Below, in pieces: positions 42,739 to 51,400 of a stretch of 64,000 nucleotides of DNA. Each line of letters starts with the position of its first letter. Position 1 is the stretch's first letter. Both the position numbers and the translations under genes were made by a program. Source of the DNA: Pseudomonadota bacterium (GTDB lineage: Bacteria > Pseudomonadota > Gammaproteobacteria > Burkholderiales > Methylophilaceae); NCBI GenBank assembly GCA_029782295.1, contig JAKOVB010000067.1, positions 248,001-312,000 of the forward strand, written 5' to 3'. The notes below the pieces were generated by a model. The model saw only the letters and a list, made by a program, of their open reading frames with translations. It was not told where the DNA came from and did no database searches.

Positions 42739-43777
42739 TTCAGCAGTTCGTCTTGCGTTCTGGATTGGTGCCGTTTCAATCCTGATGACCTTGGTGTTGT
42801 TAGTGCAAATAGTCTGGGCACGAATTGAGTTATTGACCAAACGTTTCATCAGGCGTCGCTTTCTATTGCGATGGCAGCCTGTGCTTATTGGCACAATTGC
42901 AGGTGACAATATCGAAATTCCTGATTTGCGCCCTGATGAACTTACTGAGTTTCTTTTGCTCTGGGTGCGCCTGCACAAAACCGTATATGGCAATGCAGGT
43001 GAACGGCTGAACCACATGTTGGCGAAGCTTGGTCTTGAGCCTGAAGTTCTTAAAGGTATTCAGAAAGGTAGCTTAGACACGCGGTTGGTCTGTATGACGG
43101 TTGCGGGTTATTTCGGTAGTCGCGAGGCCCTTCCGGAACTAAAAGAAGCTCTAAAGGATGCTTCTTCAGTAGTTTCTATTACTGCAGCCTACGCCTTGAT
43201 TCGGATTGATGTTGATCTGGCTGCGAAAGAGGTGATTCCGTTAATTATTCAAAGGCGAGACTGGACTGTTGATCGAACGGCAATATTGCTACAAGAGTCT
43301 GATCAGAAGATCGTGGACGCGTTTATTGCTTCAGTAGAGCAAGCGGAGCAGCAAGGTAAACCCTACCTGACTCGTCTAATGCGTATTCTTGATGTTCTGC
43401 AGGTTTCTAAGCCTTTACCCTTCGTGCGACACATACTCGAGTACAGTGATAATGTCGAACTGGTTTCCACTGCCTTGAAACTTGTGCGCTCCCCAAATGA
43501 TCTGGATTTGGTAAGAAAACGTGCAAACGATCCAAATTGGTCAATTCAGGTTCAGGCCGCTACTGTGCTTGGTCGCCTGGGATCGACAGAGGATGTTTCG
43601 TTGCTTGTGTCCCTGTTAAGCTCAAAGGAATGGTGGGTACGATATCGTTCTGCCAAGTCTCTTCTGCAACTTCCATTTTTGACTGTTCAGGATGTCGAGG
43701 CGCTCAGATTTAGCATGGACGACAATTATGCCATCGACATTCTTTCCCAGACTTTAGCAGAGCAGGCAGCGCGATGA
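42728..43777 (+). CDS. Membrane-anchored HEAT-repeat protein
   Basis: A 349-aa protein with an N-terminal helix (LAFWIGAVSILMTLVLLVQIVW) and about 300 cytoplasmic residues of alpha-helical HEAT repeats (YFGSREALPELKEALKDA, VSITAAYALIRIDVDLA, WSIQVQAATVLGRLGS, LLVSLLSSKEWWVRYRSAKSLL). It is a scaffold type of protein with no enzymatic motif. ATG 42728 overlaps the YaiO-gene stop by 11 nt and its own stop overlaps the glycosyltransferase start (ATGA). It may hold or gate the synthase at the membrane; that is inference from operon position. Confidence 0.85.
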   Translation: MLSDSAVRLAFWIGAVSILMTLVLLVQIVWARIELLTKRFIRRRFLLRWQPVLIGTIAGDNIEIPDLRPDELTEFLLLWVRLHKTVYGNAGERLNHMLAKLGLEPEVLKGIQKGSLDTRLVCMTVAGYFGSREALPELKEALKDASSVVSITAAYALIRIDVDLAAKEVIPLIIQRRDWTVDRTAILLQESDQKIVDAFIASVEQAEQQGKPYLTRLMRILDVLQVSKPLPFVRHILEYSDNVELVSTALKLVRSPNDLDLVRKRANDPNWSIQVQAATVLGRLGSTEDVSLLVSLLSSKEWWVRYRSAKSLLQLPFLTVQDVEALRFSMDDNYAIDILSQTLAEQAAR

Positions 43778-45219
43778 ATTGGTTTCCATGGACATGGCCT
43801 GAAATTTCTCGATTCAGCCAGTGGTTTTTCTTGGCTTATTTCATTGCCATTAATGCTGGCTATTTAACACTAAACATTATTTGCTCATTTTCGTTGCGCA
43901 GATATATGCCGTTGCGAGTTCTTGACGATATGCCCCAGATTTATTCTGGGCTCGAACTACCGGTCAGCATTATTGTGCCCGCGTATAACGAGAAAAACAG
44001 CATCGTTGCCTCGGTGCTTTCTATGCTACACATGCATTATCCGCTTTTCGAAATCATCATCGTTAATGATGGATCAACTGATACAACACTCGATGAGCTA
44101 AAAGAAAAACTTTCCCTTACGCGCTTTCCGGAAGCTTACCGCAAACGTCTTGAGACGGAAGAAATTCAGACTGTTTATATTTCTGAACGATATCCGTCGG
44201 TGCGTGTAATTGACAAGCAGAATGGCGGGAAGGCCGATTCCATCAATGCGGGGATTAATGCTGCACGATACCCGCTTTTCTGCGTTGTCGATGCAGACAG
44301 TGTGTTGCAGCCTGATAGTTTGAGAAAAATTGTTCAGCCTTTCTTGGAGGACCAGCGTGTTGTCGCTGCAGGCGGAACAATCCGTGTGGCTAATGGGTGT
44401 CAGGTCAAAGGTGGATTTCTCAGAAAAACTGGATTACCAAGTAATCTGCTTGCAATCATGCAAGTGGTGGAATACATCCGTGCTTTTCTTATGGGCCGCC
44501 TTGGTTGGTCTGCTATTGATGGACTTTTGATTGTTTCTGGCGCATTTGGCGTTTTCCGCAAGGAGACCGTCATTACCGTTGGGGGATTCCGCCGTGACAC
44601 CGTGGGCGAAGACATGGAAATGATTGTCCGAATTCACCGAGTAATGCGCCAAAAAAATAAACCATATCGGATTGTGTTTCTTCCAGACCCGGTAGCCTGG
44701 ACTGAAGTGCCTGAGGATTTCCGAACACTTATGAATCAGCGTTCCAGATGGCAAAAGGGGCTTTCTGAGAGCTTGATGGGGAATCTTGGATTAATGTTCT
44801 GTCGACGAGGCGGGGCGCCAGGATGGTTAGCTTTCCCTTTCATGCTGATTTTTGAGTGGTTGGGACCTCTGATCGAAGTTTCTGGCTATATCCTGATGGG
44901 GGTTTTTTGCTGGTTAGGCTATATTTCATGGCCTGTTTTTATGGTTTTCCTATTTGCCACGATCGGACTCGGCCTCTTGGTCTCGATCTCAAGCTTAATG
45001 CTTGAGGAAATGAGCTTCCATCTTTATGAAAGACCCAGGCAAATGGTCTGGTTGATATTCGCCACCATTCTTGAAAATCTGGGTTTCAGACAACTCAATT
45101 CGTTATGGCGTTTAATGGGGTTAATCGGTTGGATTTTTCGACGCAATAAGGGACACTGGGGAAAGATGCATCGATCTGCCAGTTGGCATGAGCCAGTCCA
45201 GAGGATATCTAAATCATAA
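43774..45219 (+). CDS. Processive family-2 glycosyltransferase (PgaC/BcsA-type synthase)
   Basis: A 481-aa inner-membrane polysaccharide synthase. An N-terminal helix is followed by the GT-A domain: VSIIVPAYNE, IIVNDGSTD, the DxD in VVDADSVLQPDS, the catalytic GEDMEM, and QRSRW (the QxxRW motif of processive enzymes). Four or so C-terminal helices form the translocation channel. The sugar is not predictable; PNAG-type synthases are closest in layout. No PilZ domain is present. It is coupled to the HEAT gene and followed immediately by the GH18-like gene. Confidence 0.92.
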   Translation: MNWFPWTWPEISRFSQWFFLAYFIAINAGYLTLNIICSFSLRRYMPLRVLDDMPQIYSGLELPVSIIVPAYNEKNSIVASVLSMLHMHYPLFEIIIVNDGSTDTTLDELKEKLSLTRFPEAYRKRLETEEIQTVYISERYPSVRVIDKQNGGKADSINAGINAARYPLFCVVDADSVLQPDSLRKIVQPFLEDQRVVAAGGTIRVANGCQVKGGFLRKTGLPSNLLAIMQVVEYIRAFLMGRLGWSAIDGLLIVSGAFGVFRKETVITVGGFRRDTVGEDMEMIVRIHRVMRQKNKPYRIVFLPDPVAWTEVPEDFRTLMNQRSRWQKGLSESLMGNLGLMFCRRGGAPGWLAFPFMLIFEWLGPLIEVSGYILMGVFCWLGYISWPVFMVFLFATIGLGLLVSISSLMLEEMSFHLYERPRQMVWLIFATILENLGFRQLNSLWRLMGLIGWIFRRNKGHWGKMHRSASWHEPVQRISKS

Positions 45220-45223
45220 TCAC

Positions 45224-46543
45224 ATGAAATGGCTACCTATTATTCTGGTTTTAGTGATGCCTGCTGCCCATGGCGATTCGCTCTCACTATGCCATGGAAT
45301 GCCATCCTCTGCATTACAGGCAAATGATAGCAGCATCCTTGCCAGCTATCTTCAACCTAATGGGACGGTTAGTTTCTTGAAATTGACGCAACAGCCAGCG
45401 ACAAATGGTTGTTCAAGTCGTAATGTAGATTTAAAGCGTGAACATATTCTTTGGGCAGGCTTTGCTCCAAAAATCACCTCTGATATGTCGGTGGTGGGGT
45501 TGCAGGGGCAAGTGGTATCCGGAGTTTTTAAACCCGGAGAAGTTATTCCGCAAGAGCTACCTGGAAAAGGGAGTGCTCCAAAATCAGTAAGGATGCCTAA
45601 ACAAAAAACCTCTATTTTTTCTACGATACCAGATCGGTCTGCTTGGTTCTGGTCTCCATCGGTATGGATGGAAACATCACAGAAGATATTTGAGGCAAGG
45701 GGCCAGTACAAACTTGGGCGTGTTTTTATTACAGTGCCGATTCGGAATGGATTAGTCGTCAGTCCCGATGAGTTACGAGCATTCCTGAGTCAGGCACATG
45801 CAGATGGCCTGCAGGTCTGGGCTGTGATGGGAGATCCGCGAGCTGCACTGGAAGAAGAAAAGAACAGATTTGTTAGTGCAGCTGCAGCATTGGAAGATTT
45901 TAATTATAACGGCACAAAAGCGGAAAGACTGGATGGTTTGCAGCTTGATATCGAGGTCTATCTTTTGCCTGGATTTTGGCTTGATCAAGCTGCTTGGTTA
46001 TCAAGATATTCTTCGGTAATTAACTCGATTAGTCAGGCAGCTCCAGATGTCGAGCTTGATCTTGTACTACCGTTCTGGATGAGCCCGGAAAGTCCAGATG
46101 TGTTATCCATGCTTGAGGAAGTCTTGCCTAACATCACACGTCTGACGGTTATGGATTATCGTACGGACCCAGACCAGATTGAATATTTTGCGACGATTTT
46201 TCTTGATTGGGGAGCCGAGCATGGTAAACAGGTTACTATTGCCATAGAAACGCTTCCTATGCCAATTGAAGATCGCCGATATTATCAGCAGGCAGAATCG
46301 GGAGAGTTGGTCATGCTGACTATGGGGGGGTACAACTTATTGTTCTTGCTGGATAAGCCTGGAGCTTCATCAGAGGGAATCAAAGCCTTTCGATATAGCC
46401 ATCAAAGGCAAATTGACGGAACTGAGATTAGCTTTTTTCGGCGACAAGGTGATCTTTCCGGATTGCTTGATAAGCTTGAAGGTAGGTTGAAGCCATGGGT
46501 GTCATTCTCAGGGATGGCAATCCATGGCCTCGATCAAAGGTAA
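45224..46543 (+). CDS. Exported GH18-like TIM-barrel protein of the polysaccharide cluster
   Basis: A protein of about 439 aa with a signal peptide (WLPIILVLVMPAAHG). A beta-rich N-terminal part (to about 130) is followed by a barrel domain with LDGLQLDIE at 236-244, which follows the GH18 signature except for one position (Gln for Asp/Asn). E244 would be the catalytic acid, and VMDYR at 309-313 resembles the GH18 M-x-Y-D. It could trim or process the nascent polymer, like the hydrolase half of PgaB. An alternative ATG at 45188 overlaps the synthase gene and has no better ribosome site. Family assignment is by motif only. Confidence 0.72.
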   Translation: MKWLPIILVLVMPAAHGDSLSLCHGMPSSALQANDSSILASYLQPNGTVSFLKLTQQPATNGCSSRNVDLKREHILWAGFAPKITSDMSVVGLQGQVVSGVFKPGEVIPQELPGKGSAPKSVRMPKQKTSIFSTIPDRSAWFWSPSVWMETSQKIFEARGQYKLGRVFITVPIRNGLVVSPDELRAFLSQAHADGLQVWAVMGDPRAALEEEKNRFVSAAAALEDFNYNGTKAERLDGLQLDIEVYLLPGFWLDQAAWLSRYSSVINSISQAAPDVELDLVLPFWMSPESPDVLSMLEEVLPNITRLTVMDYRTDPDQIEYFATIFLDWGAEHGKQVTIAIETLPMPIEDRRYYQQAESGELVMLTMGGYNLLFLLDKPGASSEGIKAFRYSHQRQIDGTEISFFRRQGDLSGLLDKLEGRLKPWVSFSGMAIHGLDQR

Positions 46544-46557
46544 ATAAAATCCAAATG

Positions 46558-47544
46558 TTAGTTTGTCGTTCCTATCTTCTTAAGCAGTTCAACCGCATCT
46601 GTGTTGGCTGGGTTGATTTTGACTGCCTTCTCTAATTTTTCCTTTGCGGCTTTTAATTGTCCTTGGTAATACAGGGCAATACCCAAGCCGGTAAGTGCAG
46701 ACTCGTTTTCAGGGTAGGATGCAAGCACTTTTGAAAATGCCATGGCCGCATCTTCTGGAGGATTCTCCCTTAATCGGCAATAGGCTAACCCAACATCTCT
46801 ATCAAGATTTTCTTCGGGAAGACCGGATACTGCCATGAATCTTGTACGTGATTCGCTGATGTTTCCTTGTCGGTATGCAATCCATGCGTACAAAAGCTTG
46901 GCCGATGTTGGTCGCTCGGACATGCTCTCAATCACCTGGTTCGCTTCATTGAAATAGCCCTGATGATATAGTTCCTCTGCCTTATCAAGTTCTACAGATT
47001 TCTCGCTTCGCTCACCTTGCTGAAAAGTGTAGCGACCCGTAGTGATTTTTTTTCCATCAAGTATTTTTTTAACCACCATCACTCTGTGAATTCCTAAGTA
47101 ACAGTGAACATATACTTTGCCCTTGGACTCAGCGATGGCCTTCGCCGCTGCTGCAGCATTTTGATCGTAATGATCCCCCATTTTCTGACCTAAGATGCTA
47201 ATCATAGGAAAGTTAAGAAATACCATCCCGGCATTGTTTGCAAGTATGGTTTCCTGATCAATTAATTTGCTTTCGTAAGGAATAGAGGGGTCTAGAAGAC
47301 TAACTATTGTCTTAACGCCATTGGACTTTAACTTCTCAAAATCCCTTGCTACAGGGTAAGGTCCGATTACGATGTCAGCGCTAACGTCGGAGATTTCGCC
47401 ACGAAATGCTCGCATGACAGGGTTCTCTGGCGTAATCAGTAGAAAATACCCTGCAGCAAAGACGATGGCTGATATGACGAGGATCTTGAAATATAAACCT
47501 GAAAGGGACGGAAATTTAAATCTGAACATAGGGTTTTTTGGCAA
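46558..47544 (-). CDS. Membrane-anchored CX5R (tyrosine/dual-specificity type) phosphatase fused to TPRs
   Basis: A 328-aa protein with one membrane helix (about 18-38, LYFKILVISAIVFAAGYFLL). A DSP-like phosphatase domain (about 50-180) carries the P-loop VHCYLGIHR, C148-x5-R154. Three or four TPRs follow (about 190-325, ALTGLGIALYYQGQLKAAKE). The general-acid Asp of the WPD loop is not evident. The protein is likely extracytoplasmic or cytoplasmic depending on orientation, which the sequence does not settle. It converges on the polysaccharide operon with 14 nt between stops. Phosphatases of this type regulate polysaccharide synthesis in other systems. Confidence 0.8.
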   Translation of the reverse strand: MPKNPMFRFKFPSLSGLYFKILVISAIVFAAGYFLLITPENPVMRAFRGEISDVSADIVIGPYPVARDFEKLKSNGVKTIVSLLDPSIPYESKLIDQETILANNAGMVFLNFPMISILGQKMGDHYDQNAAAAAKAIAESKGKVYVHCYLGIHRVMVVKKILDGKKITTGRYTFQQGERSEKSVELDKAEELYHQGYFNEANQVIESMSERPTSAKLLYAWIAYRQGNISESRTRFMAVSGLPEENLDRDVGLAYCRLRENPPEDAAMAFSKVLASYPENESALTGLGIALYYQGQLKAAKEKLEKAVKINPANTDAVELLKKIGTTN

Positions 47545-47622
47545 TTAGGCTCAATGGATTAGCTTGGTAAACGAAAATTAAATATATCGACGCATTGGTT
47601 AAGGATCAATAGACATTAACAA

Positions 47623-48327
47623 TTATGATGGGATATTCATGGATTTTGGACTGTTTTGAAAGTCGACCCTAATCTTAATAAGACACTTAACCGGTAACTC
47701 GGATTTTTTCCCGGGAATAAATCTTGCCGGTTTGAAGGCTTCAATTGCGGCAATCCCAAATGCCTCTGAAGGTGAACTCTCAATCACATTGGCCTGCTGA
47801 ACACTTCCTGATTCATCAATCAGCAATTGCAGGATCGCATATCCAGATGTTCCATTCTGACTCTCAAGATCAGGGTATCTTGGAACAATTGGTTCAACTG
47901 GGATTGGCTGTACATCCAGATCAACCGCGCTCAAGTAATTGCTTTCACTTACTTTGGGAATTTGGATGTTAACTTTGTCTTGCTCGTCAATATTCACCAT
48001 AACCTCAGCGTTGGTTTCTCTTGTAAGTGCCCTTACTGAAGCTTTATTCTCAAATGAACTATCTCCTGTGTGAGGAATGAGTTGGTCTGAGGCATGGTCA
48101 GCTAATAATTGGACTTTTTTATCCCTTAATGAAACCTGCAAGTAATCGTGGTCAGATCCGGAGAATTGGTTTTTGGGGAGGGATGCATTGATATGGTTGT
48201 TCAAGGCAAAAAATGCAATGAGATGGGCAATGAATGAAATACATAGAAAAACCAATGGTATGACTGGTTCGCGGTCAAGACTCTTCTTGGTTCGATGCTC
48301 AGGTTCAAATAAGTGAAATTCCGACAA
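47623..48327 (-). CDS. TonB-like energy transducer
   Basis: A 234-aa protein with an N-terminal helix (VIPLVFLCISFIAHLIAFFAL), a spacer, and a C-terminal TonB domain (about 145-230: PRYPDLESQNGTSGYAILQLLIDESGSVQQANVIESSPSEAFGIAAIEAFKPARFIPG). TonB proteins connect the inner-membrane motor ExbBD to outer-membrane receptors. No exbB, exbD or receptor gene is adjacent, and the Pro-rich spacer is short. It follows the pilY1 gene in the same direction, separated by a strong hairpin, and precedes the phosphatase-TPR gene. Confidence 0.85.
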   Translation of the reverse strand: MSEFHLFEPEHRTKKSLDREPVIPLVFLCISFIAHLIAFFALNNHINASLPKNQFSGSDHDYLQVSLRDKKVQLLADHASDQLIPHTGDSSFENKASVRALTRETNAEVMVNIDEQDKVNIQIPKVSESNYLSAVDLDVQPIPVEPIVPRYPDLESQNGTSGYAILQLLIDESGSVQQANVIESSPSEAFGIAAIEAFKPARFIPGKKSELPVKCLIKIRVDFQNSPKSMNIPS

Positions 48328-48373
48328 TTTCGCAATTACCTGAGGTTTGGTGTGATGGGCGATATGAGAGTGG

Positions 48374-48412
48374 CCATAAACACAAGGAGTGATTAAAACC
48401 TTGTGCTTATGG
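48374..48412. repeat. 14-bp inverted repeat between pilY1 and the TonB-like gene
   Basis: CCATAAACACAAGG and CCTTGTGCTTATGG pair with one mismatch around an 11-nt loop. It lies 16 nt beyond the pilY1 stop. No T-run follows, so it may be a weak terminator or an mRNA-stabilising stem rather than a classic intrinsic terminator. Confidence 0.7.
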
Positions 48413-48428
48413 CTTCGAGAATAGGTTG

Positions 48429-51400
48429 TTAAGGAATGAGTTCTCGCCAGATTACGCGCTTACCTGTAAATCCCGTTGCATTCGGAGCGAAAGTTGGATT
48501 TTGATTCAACTCAGGCGTAGGGTTGCTTGATGTCACTACGGCTACCTTGGGATGGCCACCAATGTACATCACGTTCATACCTACAATTGTTGAGTCATAT
48601 TTAGACGAAACGATAGAAGAAGAAATGACCGCTTCACCTGTCTGGTAGTCAAAGAAATTCAACCAGCCATATCCACCTGGAGAGCAGGCGGTATTGGAGG
48701 GTACCAGAGATGCTGTGAGCAATGTCCCTTCGATAAGCTTGCTATCAATGTTAACCCGCTCCCCACTATCGGGCAGATCTACAAACCATCCACGATCAGT
48801 ATAGAGATTCACTGCAGCTCCTGACGCAGTCCGAGTCGCAGCACCGCTGGCACTATTTGTTAATGTGCGCCCTTTCATTGTAGAGCTTGCTCTTGGATTA
48901 ACAAAAGTTGTGGTGGAATTGTCTTTGATGGCATAGATGGATTGTGTCTGAGTGGTTGTTAAATCCCCTGTCTCAAGATATTTGCCTGTCCCTACAATAA
49001 CCAGGCGTTGTTGTGAAAATAGAGCCAATATCGGCGTCGTAGTAATCGGCTGGGGTAAGGTTCCCGCAGTGTCCGAATACAGTTCGGCAATCTTCGTGAC
49101 GCTACCTGTGCCGATGGCTGCAACGGCCGTGCTGTTGATGTCAAATTTCCACAGATTGCCTAAAAGGTCACCTCCATAAAAATTAACCGCCATGTTGCCC
49201 AGTGTGGGATCTTCATTCCACCCGGCGATTTTGGCAAGACCGCTTGGGGTCGTGGTAGATCCAACACCGGTTGAGATCTTGCTTAGAATTGTTCCACTGT
49301 TTGCGTCCAGCACATAAAGGAAGCCTTTACCTGTTCCAGGACTTGTGTTGTTGTAACCTGAGGAAACAACGACAACCCATTTTCCATCGGAGGCTCGTCG
49401 AGTCACGACCGGCTTGCCAAATGAATAGCCTAGGTCATCATCCTGGATTTTTCCAATGCCTGCCGTCGTTGTAAATTCCCAAAGTAATGAAGGGTTGGCA
49501 GGATCAGTAATATCCAGTGCATAGTAACCTCGACCACCACCGTTCAGTCCGGAAACCAGGATGGTTTTCCAGACCGCAGTGGCAGCATTGGTGCAATTGG
49601 CCGAGCAAATATCTGTTGTAACCGGGCTGCCATTAACCAGATTGATATGGAGGGTGCTGTAGTTCTTGTCTGCCAGCTTCCACATATTCGGAATCACCAT
49701 GCTTGGAACATATGCCCAACGCTCATGCCCCGTACTCGCGTCGAATGCGTGCATCATCCCGTCATTGGCCCCCATGTAGACCGTGCCTGCTCGGCCAGCC
49801 TGAATCTCCTTGAAGCAGGATCCCGGGGTGGCGGGGCAGGTGTAGCCGGGATATGGGTAACTGAATACAGGCTTGCTGATAAATGCGGGTTGTGACTCAA
49901 GCGCATCGCCCAGTACTGCTTCACGATAACGATAAAGTCTGTTGGCGGCTACATTGGACGTCCTGTCTTCATAGCCATATTCCCCGCGCAGGAAATTGAC
50001 CAGGTTGGCACCTTGCGCAGCAGTCTGCTGTGCGGAGGTCAGCGAGGTCCATTGGCTAAGAGTACCAATATGAGCAGCATCAAAATATGAAGGGTTAGCA
50101 GCAGCATAAGTGGCATCAAAATCAATCAGACCAGTCCCTGAGCTATTTGCAGTTTTAATAATACGGGTGTCGTTGATATCCGAAACTGCCGACTTAAGAG
50201 TCCCGGTGCAGGATGTTGCAATCGGTACCATGCAGTTGGTGCCATCCAAAATGCCACCAGAACAAATGGTGGAGTTCGGGGTTACACAATAATAGGATGT
50301 GGTGTTGCCGTTGACGATGGCTTGAACCGTGCTTGGTGTTGAAGCACCTGCTGGCGTGGTGCAGGTCCCAGCAACTACATCTTCCACACACCAATCCGCA
50401 TTTTCGTTAACTGCACCTGTGATCGTGTTAATCCCACGAGCTTCCAGATTGCCTTTCCAAACCACAGTGGTGTAGCTGGCAACATATGCGTAATTGTCAC
50501 CTGCAACGGGGTTCAATGTGCTGGTTGCAGCCGCGGCCGCTGAACCCTTTCTAGCATTAATGCCACCAAGTGCAGCGCTAAGGCCAGCAGAAAGTGTGGA
50601 TGGGCTTGTCGCACTAAAATAAGCTCCACGGCCATCAACTGCTGCATGCCACAAATCATCAATATTCTCGATTTTCCCATCACTGCTGTTGGCCATGCCG
50701 GGAATAGGCCAGTTACAAGCACTTCCATTGGTGGACTGCCAAGAGCAGATGGGGGGAGTGGCTGCCAAGTTGGTGGCTGCGCCAGTTTTAACAGAGTAGT
50801 AATCACCTGATAAATCATTGATGTAACTGCTCGAGTAATTCATAAGACCGCTTGCACCCAAGCCTAAGGTGAAGGTCGTCATGTGTTGCTGAGTGTTATT
50901 GTCAGTGCTGCTAATAAAAACATTGTTTGTGCAAACATCCTCGCCAGTACTGCCGGTGCAGTTACTCAAGGCAGAACTGCGAAGGTCCGTTTTGTAGTAA
51001 TACATAGCAACATCGGAAAGGCTGTCACTACTACCCGCCGCCGTTCCCGTGGACGTGACCGGGGTTCCGGAAATCGTTCTTGCGGTTGGACTGGGTGCAG
51101 TGAGTCCGTTCACACATGTAGAGTTACTGGATGTGTAGGGGGGGACATAGCTTGCGGTCCCGGTATTAGTCCAGCCCGTACCGCAATTCTCAGTTCCGGT
51201 GACCCCGCCAGTCGTCGTAATACTGCATGTTTCAGTCTGGCTCTGACTGATCAGACGCAGCTTACCCCCTGTACAGTTTGATCCAGTGCCACCGATCCTC
51301 GTGCCAGTAGCAGTATAGTTAGTACGGGTATAAGTGGTCGTAACAGTTGATGTGGCTACAGATCCATCAAACATGGGGCGGCCAGCATCTCCATCCTGGT

